A DNA stretch of 64,000 nt, from the NCBI GenBank assembly GCA_964441775.1, contig CAYTVL010000007.1, positions 1 through 64,000 of the forward strand. Reading direction: 5' to 3'. The notes under the pieces are model-generated. The model saw only the letters and a program-made list of their open reading frames with translations, made no database searches and had not been told where the DNA came from. Positions 27,498 through 36,678 of the stretch are shown here, piece by piece. The DNA comes from SYOC01 sp964441775 (GTDB lineage Bacteria; Desulfobacterota; Binatia; Bin18). Positions within the stretch are counted from its first letter, which is position 1. The number at the start of each line of letters is the position of its first letter. The translations under genes and the position numbers were made by a program.

Positions 27498-28466
27498 ATG
27501 AACATGGCCACAGACGCCGCCATCATTGAAGTTGACAATCTCACGCGCCGCTTCGGCGCGTTCACGGCGGTGGACCACGTCACGTTCCAAGTCCAACGCG
27601 GCGAGGTGTTTGGCTTCCTTGGGTCCAATGGCTCGGGCAAATCCACCACCATCCGCATGTTATGCGGCCTGCTGGCGCCGAGCGAAGGACGTGCGCGCGT
27701 CTCCGGGCTCGATGTCGCTACGCAAGCAAGTCAAATCAGCACGCGCATCGGCTATATGTCACAGAAAGTGTCCCTCTATGCGAATTTGACCGTGCAAGAG
27801 AATGTCCGCTTCTTCGGCGGCTTATACGGTCTCGCCGCCGCGCCGCTCGCCGTGCGTCAACGTGACTTGTTCTCGCGCTTAGGGCTCGGCGGCCAAGAGC
27901 AGACCTTGGTGCGAGCCTTACCCAGCGGGATTAAACAGCGCGTCGCACTGGCGTGCTCTCTTCTCCATGATCCTGATATTGTGTTCCTCGATGAACCGAC
28001 GGCAGGGGTTGATCTGATCAATCGCCATGTGTTCTGGGACTTGATCCGAGAACTGGCGGCGGAAGGAAAAACCCTCTTTGTCACCACCCATTACCTTGAC
28101 GAAATGGAGTATACGCATCACGTCGGCTTCATCGACCAAGGGAAGCTGATTGATTTTGACACGCCGCTCGGCTTGAAAATCGCTTTCGTCGGCGGCTATC
28201 GCGTACGGCTTCTGCACCACGACTCACAGATAGTGCAGCAGGCAGCCGCCGCCCTGCGCGTTGCTGGATACAATATCCAGCCGCACACAGCCGATGAAGT
28301 ATGTCTATTGTTACGCGACAACGACAAGGCGCAGCTCGATCGCTTGCGGCAGGAGTTACATGAGCTCAACCCCACGCTCGATTACACGGCGGCGTTGCCA
28401 TCGATCGAAGACGTATTTGCCGGCAGAATTCGTCAACGTCAAACCGCGTCGGAGAAACAGCCATGA
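27498..28466 (+). CDS. ABC transporter ATP-binding protein, second of a pair
   Basis: A 322-residue ATPase. Walker A is GSNGSGKSTTIRM, Q-loop YMSQKVSLYANLT, Walker B IVFLDEPTAGVDL and H-loop FVTTHYLDEMEY. The signature motif is degenerate (ALPSGIKQRVAL in place of LSGG), while the H-loop is intact, the opposite of its partner. The pair may therefore form one functional and one degenerate ATP site. The stop overlaps the first permease by 4 bp. Confidence 0.9.
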   Translation: MNMATDAAIIEVDNLTRRFGAFTAVDHVTFQVQRGEVFGFLGSNGSGKSTTIRMLCGLLAPSEGRARVSGLDVATQASQISTRIGYMSQKVSLYANLTVQENVRFFGGLYGLAAAPLAVRQRDLFSRLGLGGQEQTLVRALPSGIKQRVALACSLLHDPDIVFLDEPTAGVDLINRHVFWDLIRELAAEGKTLFVTTHYLDEMEYTHHVGFIDQGKLIDFDTPLGLKIAFVGGYRVRLLHHDSQIVQQAAAALRVAGYNIQPHTADEVCLLLRDNDKAQLDRLRQELHELNPTLDYTAALPSIEDVFAGRIRQRQTASEKQP

Positions 28467-29611
28467 AAAGCCTCTCCCAAAAATTCGGGCGTTTACGTAT
28501 CCTCCTGTGGCGCGAGTTCGTGGAGCTGCGACGGGATCGCTTTACCCTGGCGGTCATGCTGCTCATCCCGGTGTTACAAGTCACTCTGCTCGCGTACGCC
28601 ATCACCACCGATTTCGACCATCTGCCGCTCTGCGTACTCGACCGCGCACATACCCAAGAAAGCCGACAATTGCTTACCTCTATCACGGCCACGCGCTACT
28701 TTCTCCTCACCCCGTTCCATGACCTTAATGAAGTGGATTCGTTTTTTGGCCGTCAACATTGCCGCGCCGCTTTATTGATTCCGGTTGATTTCAGCGAACT
28801 GATCGCAAATCAGAAAGAAGTGCGTCTCGGTTTGTTGCTCGACGCGTCCGACACCACTCTCGCCACCAGCGCGGAAGGCTTCCTCACCGCCATCGCACGG
28901 GCATTTTACTCTCACACACGGCTCGAGCACGCCCCACTCACGGACCGGAATCTCCAACCGGAAGCTATCGGAGTCGTCACCCCACAAGTGCGCGTACTGT
29001 TCAATCCCACATTATCGAGCACGACATACACAATCCCCGGTCTGCTGGGCATGATCTGCATGTTTCTGACCGTCTTAATCACGGCGATTTCCCTCGTGCG
29101 TGAGCGGGAAAGCGGGACCCTTGAACAATTGTTAGTCACGCCTGTCACCGCCCTCGAAATCGTCATAGGAAAGATCCTCCCCTTTGGCGTTGTAGCGATG
29201 GGGGCCGTCATGGCCAGCATCCTCTTTGGCTGGCTTATTTTCGACGTGTATCCGACCGGCAATATCTGGTTGTTATTAGCCGTGACGCCGATCTTTCTCT
29301 TAACCGGACTCTCTATGGGACTGCTGATTTCCAGTATGGCCCAGTCTTCCGGAGATGCAGTTCAACGTAGCGTGCTGATAATGGTCCCTCAACTAATGCT
29401 CTCGGATTTTTTGTTTCCTTTGTCGCTCATGGCGTTGCCGTTCCGCCTCATCGGTGAAGTGATCCCCGTCACGCACTACCTACGCATCGCGCGGGGCGTC
29501 TATATGAAAGGCCAAGGGCTTGGTGAACTGTGGCAAGAAGTGCTCATCCTGTGCGTGTTCCTGATATTTATTTTGTTGCGGGTTTCGCGGACCATTAAGC
29601 GCAGCGGCTAA
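28463..29611 (+). CDS. ABC-2 type transporter permease, first of a pair
   Basis: A 382-residue inner-membrane subunit (YbhS/YhiI-like). It has an N-terminal helix (FTLAVMLLIPVLQVTLLAY), a periplasmic domain, and a cluster of five helices, including ITAISLVRERESGTLEQLLVTP, the conserved ABC-2 amphipathic motif. It ends with a terminal helix (VLILCVFLIFILLRV). Start overlaps the preceding ATPase. Confidence 0.9.
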   Translation: MKSLSQKFGRLRILLWREFVELRRDRFTLAVMLLIPVLQVTLLAYAITTDFDHLPLCVLDRAHTQESRQLLTSITATRYFLLTPFHDLNEVDSFFGRQHCRAALLIPVDFSELIANQKEVRLGLLLDASDTTLATSAEGFLTAIARAFYSHTRLEHAPLTDRNLQPEAIGVVTPQVRVLFNPTLSSTTYTIPGLLGMICMFLTVLITAISLVRERESGTLEQLLVTPVTALEIVIGKILPFGVVAMGAVMASILFGWLIFDVYPTGNIWLLLAVTPIFLLTGLSMGLLISSMAQSSGDAVQRSVLIMVPQLMLSDFLFPLSLMALPFRLIGEVIPVTHYLRIARGVYMKGQGLGELWQEVLILCVFLIFILLRVSRTIKRSG

Positions 29612-29624
29612 GAAGAGGACTATC

Positions 29625-30752
29625 ATGCGACTCAGCAAAGTACTGGCTATGGCGCGCAAAGAGGGGCGGACCATGCAGCACGATCACGGCCTTCTCTCCG
29701 CCATTCTCGTGCAGCCCATTTTATATTTGGTCTTGTTTGGGTTGGCCATCACCAACGAAGTGAATAACGCGGCCTGGGTGGTCTACGACCAATCGCACTC
29801 CACACTGTCGCGCCAACTGATCTCCGATCTCACGGCGTTGAGCGCTCTGCAAGAACCGGAATTTGTGTTCAGCGAAGAGGCGGTGGTCGAGTTTCTTCGC
29901 CGTAAAGATGTACTAGCGGGCGTCGTCATTCCTTGGAATTTCGACGACAAACTCGAACGCGGCCAAGAAGCGCCTCTGCAGCTCCTATTAAACGGCGCCA
30001 AAACGACGAGCGCGTTGCGTTTAGGCAACTATATTACTCAGGCAGCCGCAGCCTTTTCGCTCACGCATCTCCCTACTCGGGATCGCAGCGAAGAGAAATT
30101 TTCTGCTCCCCGCGTTTCCTTGGAGAAACGCTACTGGTACAATCCCGGCCTGCAAGATCGCTTCGGCATGTTGTCGGCGATGCCGGCCAACATGCTCACA
30201 CAAATCTGTTTGATGATCGCGGCGATAGGACTCGTGGGAGAACGTGAACGTGGGACGTTCGAACAACTTCTCGCCACCCCGCTTTCAGTCGCAGAAATTT
30301 TGCTTGGGAAAATGATCCCCTATGTCGGTATCGGTTTTCTTTCCCTGGTTATTTTGGAAGCCGGAGGCTATTTCTTTTATGACATTGCGATCAAAGGAAG
30401 CCTCCTCCTCCTCGCCGCAACCGCTCTGCTTTTCATGTTTGCGACCATGGCGCTCGGCGTCGTGCTTGCGGCGCGCGTGCGCCACGTGCAACAAGGCATC
30501 TTTTTGGCGTTTTTCGTGATGTTCCCCTCGATCATGATCACAGGGATTCTCGTTCCGACGGATAACTACCCGGCGTTTATCAGCGCACTGTCCCATTGTT
30601 TTCCCGCCCGTTACTTCGCACATGCGTTGCACGCCATCGTGCTCAAAGGCGCGGGGTTTGCTGAGGTGCGTACTGACCTGCTCTTTCTCGGCAGCTTTTT
30701 TCTTGCAGCGCTGTCAGCCGCAGTAGCCGTCACCAAAACAAAATTAGGGTGA
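29625..30752 (+). CDS. ABC-2 type transporter permease, second of a pair
   Basis: A 375-residue paralogue of the preceding permease. It has an N-terminal helix (LSAILVQPILYLVLFGLAI), a periplasmic domain, and the ABC-2 motif IGLVGERERGTFEQLLATP, followed by several helices (LLLAATALLFMFATMALGV; LAALSAAVAVTKTKLG at the end). Start ATG at 29625 has an AAGAAGAGG site. It closes the tetR-hlyD-ATPase-ATPase-permease-permease operon. Confidence 0.9.
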   Translation: MRLSKVLAMARKEGRTMQHDHGLLSAILVQPILYLVLFGLAITNEVNNAAWVVYDQSHSTLSRQLISDLTALSALQEPEFVFSEEAVVEFLRRKDVLAGVVIPWNFDDKLERGQEAPLQLLLNGAKTTSALRLGNYITQAAAAFSLTHLPTRDRSEEKFSAPRVSLEKRYWYNPGLQDRFGMLSAMPANMLTQICLMIAAIGLVGERERGTFEQLLATPLSVAEILLGKMIPYVGIGFLSLVILEAGGYFFYDIAIKGSLLLLAATALLFMFATMALGVVLAARVRHVQQGIFLAFFVMFPSIMITGILVPTDNYPAFISALSHCFPARYFAHALHAIVLKGAGFAEVRTDLLFLGSFFLAALSAAVAVTKTKLG

Positions 30753-30823
30753 GGATTGAGGAGCACTCTCCAGTCTCCCACGAAGAGTGGAGTTGAAGAA
30801 ATAGAAAAGTAGAAGAGCCAGCC

Positions 30824-30902
30824 CCTCGGCTCAATGCGGCCGAGGGACCAAAACGCAAAGATTTGCGCGAGAGGAACCGGGGCGTCGTGGGGCGCGCCCC
30901 GG
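30824..30902. terminator. Hairpins between convergent genes
   Basis: Three inverted repeats occur in the 162-bp gap: CCTCGGC/GCCGAGG (30824-30845), GCAAA/TTTGC near 30854-30866 and CCGGGGCG/CGCCCCGG (30877-30902). They could stop transcription from both sides, but no T-run follows, so intrinsic termination is not certain. Confidence 0.4.
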
Positions 30903-30914
30903 CTATGAGATCGA

Positions 30915-31604
30915 TTATCTCACTTTGAGTTCGGCGCGACGGTTCATCGCCCGTCCTTCGGGATTGTCTCTGCCATTCTTCGTATTATCCGCAATCGGCT
31001 CTCTCTCACCTTTGCCGACCGCGTCAAGACGGCTGGCCGCAACGCCACGCGAGACCAGATACGCCTTCACCGCATTGGCGCGCCGCTCGGACAGTCTCTG
31101 ATTGTACTCGTCCGACCCGATGGAGTCAGTGTGACCTTCGACCGTCACCTGCACATCCGGATTATCCTTGAGAATCTGCGCCGCCTCATCTAAGACTGGC
31201 ACAAATTCACTCTTAATATTCGACTTGTTAAAGTCAAAGTTGATGCCACGCAAAACGATGCGCTTCGGCGGCGGCGGCGGTGGCGGTGGTGGCGGTGGCG
31301 GCGGCGGCACTTGCGCAACTGGGCGCGGAGGCGGCGGTGGTTCAGGAGGACACAGCCAGTATCCAGCCAAACCGCCTAGCAAAGCGCCGGCGCCAACACC
31401 TGCTCCAATACCAGCTATTCGATCATGCGCCCTATGGTCACCCACCTCGGGCCCTACCCCGGCGCCGATACCGCCGCCCACGAGAGCCCCGGTCAACCCG
31501 CCCAACACGACGCAGTCCCGTTGCTTCTGTGTCAGGTTGGCGCAACCGCTTATCCCAAAAAGTGCGAGACCCCACAAGATCCAAAACCCGCGACTTCTTC
31601 GCAT
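30915..31604 (-). CDS. OmpA-family lipoprotein with polyproline linker
   Basis: A 229-residue outer-membrane lipoprotein that should bind peptidoglycan. It has a lipoprotein signal (ILWGLALFGISGCAN, lipobox ISGC), a glycine-zipper region (LVGGGIGAGVGPEVG and GAGVGAGALLGGLAGY), a run of 14 prolines encoded by a GGC/GGT-rich tract, and a C-terminal OmpA domain (VQVTVEGHTDSIGSDEYNQRLSERRA region) with the diaminopimelate-binding Asp/Arg context. Monocistronic and divergent from nothing nearby; thiC ends 135 bp upstream on the same strand. Confidence 0.93.
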   Translation of the reverse strand: MRRSRGFWILWGLALFGISGCANLTQKQRDCVVLGGLTGALVGGGIGAGVGPEVGDHRAHDRIAGIGAGVGAGALLGGLAGYWLCPPEPPPPPRPVAQVPPPPPPPPPPPPPPKRIVLRGINFDFNKSNIKSEFVPVLDEAAQILKDNPDVQVTVEGHTDSIGSDEYNQRLSERRANAVKAYLVSRGVAASRLDAVGKGEREPIADNTKNGRDNPEGRAMNRRAELKVR

Positions 31605-31739
31605 ACAATGACCTCCCTTCCTACTGCCCTTTTATTCAAGGAATCCCGTTCACTGTATGTAGTATCGTAGTTTTCTCTACAAAGCAAACGGTGCACACAC
31701 TCTTTTCACAGATGCGTTTTTTTGTAAACAAATCCTCTC

Positions 31740-33662
31740 TTATCGATAAATTTCAGCGCCGCTCTGTTTGAATTCTTCCGCCTTTTCTTTCATCCCGGCT
31801 TCGAGAGCGGCTTGAGCATCGAGTTGTTTTTGTTCAGCATAATCGCGCACATCTTGGGTGATTTTCATCGAACAGAAATGCGGCCCGCACATGGAGCAGA
31901 AATGCGCCACCTTCGCCCCTTCCGCCGGCAAAGTCTCGTCATGAAAGTCTTTAGCGGTTTCTGGATCAAGCGACAAGTTGAATTGATCCTGCCAGCGAAA
32001 TTCAAACCGCGCCTGTGACAGAGCGTTATCCCGCACTTGTGCCCCAGGATGGCCTTTCGCCAAGTCCGCTGCATGGGCGGCGATCTTGTAGGCGATGACG
32101 CCGGCTTTTACATCTTCTCGATCCGGTAAACCGAGATGCTCTTTCGGCGTCACGTAGCACAGCATGGCGCACCCGAACCAGCCAATCATCGCGGCGCCAA
32201 TCGCCGAGGTGATGTGATCGTAGCCCGGGGCAATGTCAGTCGTTAGCGGCCCCAGGGTATAAAATGGCGCTTCGTGGCACTCTTGTAACTGTTTTTCCAT
32301 GTTGACTTGCACGAGATGCATCGGCACGTGCCCCGGTCCTTCGATCATCGTCTGCACGTCGTGCTTCCAAGCAATCTTCGTCAGTTCACCCAGCGTTTCC
32401 AGCTCGCCAAATTGCGCCTCATCATTCGCGTCGGCGATCGAGCCAGGGCGGAGCCCATCGCCAAGGCTGAACGACACGTCGTACGCCTTCATAATCTCAC
32501 AGATGTCCTCAAAATGCGTGTAAAGGAAATTTTCGCGATGATGCGCCAAGCACCACTTCGCCAAGATGGAACCGCCACGCGACACGATGCCCGTCAACCG
32601 CTTGGCGGTGAGCGGCACGTAGCGCAGCAGCACGCCCGCATGAATCGTAAAATAATCCACGCCCTGCTCGGCCTGCTCGATCAACGTGTCACGGAAGATC
32701 TCCCAGGTCAGCTCCTCTGCTTTGCCGTTGACCTTTTCCAGGGCTTGGTAGATTGGCACGGTGCCAATCGGCGCGGGAGAATTGCGCAGAATCCACTCGC
32801 GGGTCTCATGAATATTTTTGCCGGTCGACAAATCCATCACGGTATCCGCGCCCCAGCGCGTGGCCCAGATCATTTTTTCCACTTCCTCTTCGATGGACGA
32901 CGCCACCGCCGAGTTGCCGATGTTGGCGTTAATCTTCACCAAAAAGTTGCGGCCGATGATCATCGGCTCCAGTTCCGGATGATTGATATTGGCGGGAATG
33001 ATGGCGCGCCCCCGCGCCACTTCATCGCGTACGAACTCTGGTGTAATCACAGACGGAATGCTCGCGCCCCATGAATTCCCCGGATGCTGTTGCGCCAAAC
33101 GCGCTTGGCCATTGCCCTTGCTTACTTCCGCACGAGCATCTTCTAGGGCTTGATTCTCGCGGATGGCGATATATTCCATTTCGGGCGTGATGACCCCTTT
33201 GCGCGCATAGTGCATCTGCGAAACGTTGCGCCCCGCAAGCGCGCGCCGAGGCCGACGCAGATGCGCAAAGCGCAACCCGTCCAACGTCCGATCAGCAGCG
33301 CGATGACGTCCGTACTCCGAAGAAATATCGGACAGTTGCTCGGAATCCTGGCGCGCCCCAATCCACGGCAAACGAAGCGGCGTCAACCCTTGGCGAATGT
33401 CGATCTGTACCTGCGGATCGGTGTAGGGGCCTGAGGTGTCGTATACACGCACAGGAGCAGGCGCGGCGGGTTGATGCCCATTGGTCGCATGAGCAGGGGT
33501 GAGACTGATTTCGCGAAAAGGTACGCGCACCCCGCTCTGCGTCCCTTCGATATACACTTTCCGTGAAGCAGGCAACGGTTCGGTGGTGAGCCCCGTCGGC
33601 GTTTCCAGCGTTGTTCCGTTGACGTGCTTTCCATTAACACCGTTTAGCTGTTTTTTTTGCAT
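31740..33662 (-). CDS. thiC: Phosphomethylpyrimidine synthase ThiC
   Basis: Radical-SAM enzyme converting aminoimidazole ribotide to the HMP-P moiety of thiamine. The 640-residue protein carries the C-terminal 4Fe-4S motif CSMCGPHFCSMK (CxxCx4C) and typical blocks such as NFLVKINANIGNSAVASS, GADTVMDLSTG, TIHAGVLLRYVPLTAKR and MIEGPGHVPMH. I placed the start at 33662, with AAGGAGG 9 bases upstream; longer readings would run back into the riboswitch. Controlled by the TPP riboswitch upstream. Confidence 0.96.
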   Translation of the reverse strand: MQKKQLNGVNGKHVNGTTLETPTGLTTEPLPASRKVYIEGTQSGVRVPFREISLTPAHATNGHQPAAPAPVRVYDTSGPYTDPQVQIDIRQGLTPLRLPWIGARQDSEQLSDISSEYGRHRAADRTLDGLRFAHLRRPRRALAGRNVSQMHYARKGVITPEMEYIAIRENQALEDARAEVSKGNGQARLAQQHPGNSWGASIPSVITPEFVRDEVARGRAIIPANINHPELEPMIIGRNFLVKINANIGNSAVASSIEEEVEKMIWATRWGADTVMDLSTGKNIHETREWILRNSPAPIGTVPIYQALEKVNGKAEELTWEIFRDTLIEQAEQGVDYFTIHAGVLLRYVPLTAKRLTGIVSRGGSILAKWCLAHHRENFLYTHFEDICEIMKAYDVSFSLGDGLRPGSIADANDEAQFGELETLGELTKIAWKHDVQTMIEGPGHVPMHLVQVNMEKQLQECHEAPFYTLGPLTTDIAPGYDHITSAIGAAMIGWFGCAMLCYVTPKEHLGLPDREDVKAGVIAYKIAAHAADLAKGHPGAQVRDNALSQARFEFRWQDQFNLSLDPETAKDFHDETLPAEGAKVAHFCSMCGPHFCSMKITQDVRDYAEQKQLDAQAALEAGMKEKAEEFKQSGAEIYR

Positions 33663-33787
33663 GGCTGTGCGCCTCCTTCTTTCGCGGACTTGACAGGGCT
33701 TCGCGCCTGCTGCAGGTCCAAAACTCTGGCCTCTGTTACCAATGGCGGAAAAGTGTGGACAGAGAGGATGCGGAGACGAGCGGTGCA

Positions 33788-33880
33788 ATTCCCTTCGCTG
33801 GCATTACCCAGATCAGGTTCCAGGGGTCGATGAGCCTACCGCAGTCTCATCCTCTCAGCCGAAACTTCAGCTCCCCCAAC
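33788..33880 (-). promoter_or_regulatory. TPP (thiamine pyrophosphate) riboswitch
   Basis: On the minus strand the region reads GGGGGAGCTGAAG, CGGCTGAGAGGATGAGA, then CCTGGAACCTGATCTGGG and TAATGCCAGCGAAGGGAA. These are the canonical THI-box elements in order. It lies about 125 bp before the thiC start and should shut off thiC when TPP is abundant. Confidence 0.96.
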
Positions 33881-33908
33881 GGCAATAGTGCCGGTCCAGT
33901 AAGTTATG

Positions 33909-35327
33909 CTACGCCGTGGGGGTATCCCTGTCAACGCATTGCCACCACCAATAGGCTGGTACACTGGCCACGCACAATCCTAGGCCCCAGAAACATTCAA
34001 CTGGCCGTTCGCCAAACGCATTCAGCAAAACGCCGAGTGAACCTGCCAAATATAACGCCGGCAGCCACGGATATCCCCACGTCCGGTAGGGCCGCAGCAG
34101 CGTAGGCTGTCGCCAACGGAGAAGAAACACAGCGCTCACCGTCAGAATGGACACCGCCACAATGACGATCGTGGAGTACGTTAACAATTGCTCAAACGTG
34201 CCGGAAAAAATCAGCAGCGATGTCCACCCCGCCTGGAGCAACAACGCGTTCCCCGGTGAGTGAAATCGTGGGTGGAGTCGCGCCGCCGGAGCAAAAAAGA
34301 CGCGGTCGCGCGCCATAGCAAAATAGATACGCGCCCCGGTCAGCACCATTACATTGAACGCCCCGGCAATCGAAAGAACGATAACGACAGAAACAATTTC
34401 GGCGGCGTTTGCGCCAAACAACGCACGGGCCGTCAATTCTCCAACTCGTACTTCACCACTGAGAGCAAACACAGGAGAAGCAAACACATACAGAACATTT
34501 AATCCCAAATAGACGGCAATCGTGATCATGGTGCCCAGCGCGAGAGCCCGAGGCACGGTCGTTTCCGGTGCGCGCACCTCACTGGCAATATAAGCTGCGG
34601 CGTTCCAGCCGGAATATGTGAACAACACGGGAATGAGAGCCAAGCCCAACGCCCCGAATGAAAACGACGCCCCACGCCAGACAAAGAAAGGAGAGAAATG
34701 TTCCCAGGCCCCATGGCCGCTCACGAAGCCAGCAAGCGCTAACCCACCGATCGCTAAGAGTTTCGTCAGGCTCAAGATATTTTGCGTCACGCTGCCGAGA
34801 CGGAGCCCACGATAATTGAGCAGCGACACCGCCCATACGAGCAACACAGCCAGCCCTTGCACCAGTGTAATGGAAAAAGTTGACGAGATAGAGACACTCT
34901 GCGGAGAAGCGATCGCGCCAAGCACATATTCAGCCAGGGCAATCGCCAGCACGGCAATGGAGCCGGAGAAACTGGCGAGAAACGCCGCCCAGCCGCAAAG
35001 AAACGCCCAGAACGGCCCAAACGCCTCGCGGAGATAGACATACTCGCCACCAGCTTCCGGAAACATCGCGCCCAACTCCGCCCACGTCAGCGCGCCAGCG
35101 ATCGCCAACAGCCCGCCGAGAATCCACACCACAAGCATCCACCCTGGACTGGGAACCTGTTGCAGCACGATGCCGCTGGTGGTGAAGATGCCCACGCCGA
35201 TGGTGTTGCCCACCACTAACATGGTGGCGCTGAAAAGACCGATCGAGGGTCGGTGGGGGTTGGAAGGGAAATGGGTTGTCAGGGATTCTTCCTTGCAGAG
35301 GAAATCCCCCCGTCCCCCCTTTGACAA
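33909..35327 (-). CDS. APC-family amino acid permease
   Basis: A 12-helix secondary transporter of about 455-472 residues. The first helix has the APC motif VVGNTIGVGIFTTSG, followed by ELGAMFPEAGGEYVYLREAFGP and FTYSGWNAAAYIASEVRAPE, both typical of the LAT/APC group. The start is unclear: the frame opens at a TTG (35327) that lies inside the palindromic repeat, and the next ATG (35222) would cut into helix 1; a CTG at 35282 after AAGGAA is also possible. Substrate unknown. It is upstream of thiC but separated from it by the TPP riboswitch. Confidence 0.87.
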   Translation of the reverse strand: MSKGGRGDFLCKEESLTTHFPSNPHRPSIGLFSATMLVVGNTIGVGIFTTSGIVLQQVPSPGWMLVVWILGGLLAIAGALTWAELGAMFPEAGGEYVYLREAFGPFWAFLCGWAAFLASFSGSIAVLAIALAEYVLGAIASPQSVSISSTFSITLVQGLAVLLVWAVSLLNYRGLRLGSVTQNILSLTKLLAIGGLALAGFVSGHGAWEHFSPFFVWRGASFSFGALGLALIPVLFTYSGWNAAAYIASEVRAPETTVPRALALGTMITIAVYLGLNVLYVFASPVFALSGEVRVGELTARALFGANAAEIVSVVIVLSIAGAFNVMVLTGARIYFAMARDRVFFAPAARLHPRFHSPGNALLLQAGWTSLLIFSGTFEQLLTYSTIVIVAVSILTVSAVFLLRWRQPTLLRPYRTWGYPWLPALYLAGSLGVLLNAFGERPVECFWGLGLCVASVPAYWWWQCVDRDTPTA

Positions 35328-35357
35328 AGGGGGGCGGCGCGAAGCGCGGGGGGATTT
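35302..35357. repeat. Palindromic C-rich/G-rich dispersed repeat, copy 3
   Basis: A 56-bp inverted repeat, AAATCCCCCCGTCC through GCGGGGGGATTT, with a CCCCCCTTTGACAAAGGGGGG core. Closest to copy 2 (19390-19448). It overlaps the apparent beginning of the permease frame. Confidence 0.8.
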
Positions 35358-35395
35358 AAGTCAGCGGCTGTTCCAATCACCTCTGTTTCGCTTTC

Positions 35396-36571
35396 CTACT
35401 CCTCTTCTTCAGCAGGAGGCCGATCGTGCTTTAATTCACTTTCTTCTTGCATCACGTCGATGGCGCGGTGAATTTGGGCGCGTTCACGTTCGAGAAAGCG
35501 CCCCACCGCCGCAGCTAACCGTTGGTCAGCAAAGAAATGCAAGCTGACCGTCGGTTGCGGATCAAACCCACGCAGACGCTTAAAATCGCCGCCGGCGCCG
35601 GGTTCAAACCGGATGAATTTATTTTGTATGCAGTGATCAATCGCCGCGTAGTAGCACACATTAAAATGCAGGTGACGGACTTCTCGAAAAGCGCCCCAGT
35701 ACCGCCCATAGAACACGCCGCTCTTTTGCACATTGAAAGTCCCAGCGATGACTTTTCCTCGCTGTCGCGCCACTACGAAACACAAGTTGCGCTTGAACCG
35801 TTGGCCGAGCAGCTCGAAGAAATGCTGCTGCAAATACTGCCGACCCCAGTACAGCTTGTCGATGTGGGCCTTATACAAAGAATACATCTGCGGAACCAAC
35901 TCGTCGAGGATCTCATCTCCGCTGAGGGCGACAATTTCTACCCCTTGCTCGTCCATCTCCCGCATTTCGCGTTTAATCTGATTCCGTCGCTTGGTGCGGA
36001 AATGGGCCAAATAATCTTCAAAGACCTGATACCCGTGGTTGAGCCATTGATATTGTAAGCCCACGCGTTTCAAGTAGCCGAGGTCTTCTAAGACAGCCGT
36101 CTCATCGTCGAGGCAAAAGTTGACGTGCACGGAGGATATGTCGTTTTGCTGACAGACTTCTTGCAACGTTTGCCCAAGCACTCGGACCAGTGCAGAACGA
36201 TCGGCATCCGGCGCGGTCAACAAGCGCACCCCCGTGGCCGGTGTAAACGGCGCCGCTACTAACAGTTTGGGATAGTAGGAAATCCCAGCGCGTTCCGCAG
36301 CATCCGCCCACGAGTGGTCAAAGACGAATTCTCCCATGCTGTGCCCTTTGAGATAGAGCGGGCAAGCGGCGACCAGGCGAGCGTCTTCGAACACCGCCAG
36401 GTGCTGGGATTGCCATCCAGTACGTGATGTGACACAGCGCGCTTCTTCCATACTGGCCAACCAATCCCATTCCAGGAAAGGTGAGCCCTCACCCACCAGC
36501 GTATCCCACTGGTCACGATCAACTTCTTGCATGCTTTGGAGCACTTTGACTTGTAGCATGGTAGCGGGCAT
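35396..36571 (-). CDS. FemAB-like / DUF482-type acyltransferase (GNAT fold)
   Basis: A 391-residue protein of the peptidoglycan-biosynthesis-like FemAB/DUF482 group. Motifs include SPFLEWDWLASMEEA near residue 30, LYLKGHSMGEFVFDHSWADA, YPKLLVAAPFTPATG, RRNQIKREMREMDEQGV and FYGRYWGAFREVRHLHFNVCYY. The last third is the GNAT-like half. The acceptor is unknown. Neither of the two candidate ATGs (36571, 36559) has a clear ribosome-binding site. Confidence 0.82.
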   Translation of the reverse strand: MPATMLQVKVLQSMQEVDRDQWDTLVGEGSPFLEWDWLASMEEARCVTSRTGWQSQHLAVFEDARLVAACPLYLKGHSMGEFVFDHSWADAAERAGISYYPKLLVAAPFTPATGVRLLTAPDADRSALVRVLGQTLQEVCQQNDISSVHVNFCLDDETAVLEDLGYLKRVGLQYQWLNHGYQVFEDYLAHFRTKRRNQIKREMREMDEQGVEIVALSGDEILDELVPQMYSLYKAHIDKLYWGRQYLQQHFFELLGQRFKRNLCFVVARQRGKVIAGTFNVQKSGVFYGRYWGAFREVRHLHFNVCYYAAIDHCIQNKFIRFEPGAGGDFKRLRGFDPQPTVSLHFFADQRLAAAVGRFLERERAQIHRAIDVMQEESELKHDRPPAEEEE

Positions 36572-36678
36572 TATTGGCAGGCATTAGCAGAGATGCAAGA
36601 GCCGGTGAAGCAATGCGCCTCTCGTTTCACCGTCACCGAAACAAGCTACACTTAAAAGGAAGGTAGAAACCCTGTCGT

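Noticed and set aside
31168..31611. Plus-strand frame with a polyglycine run
   Set aside because: It is the complement of the OmpA polyproline linker and shows no other protein feature.
33663..33788. N-terminal extension of ThiC
   Set aside because: It would overlap the riboswitch and the strong AAGGAGG ribosome-binding site; the homologous start is 33662.
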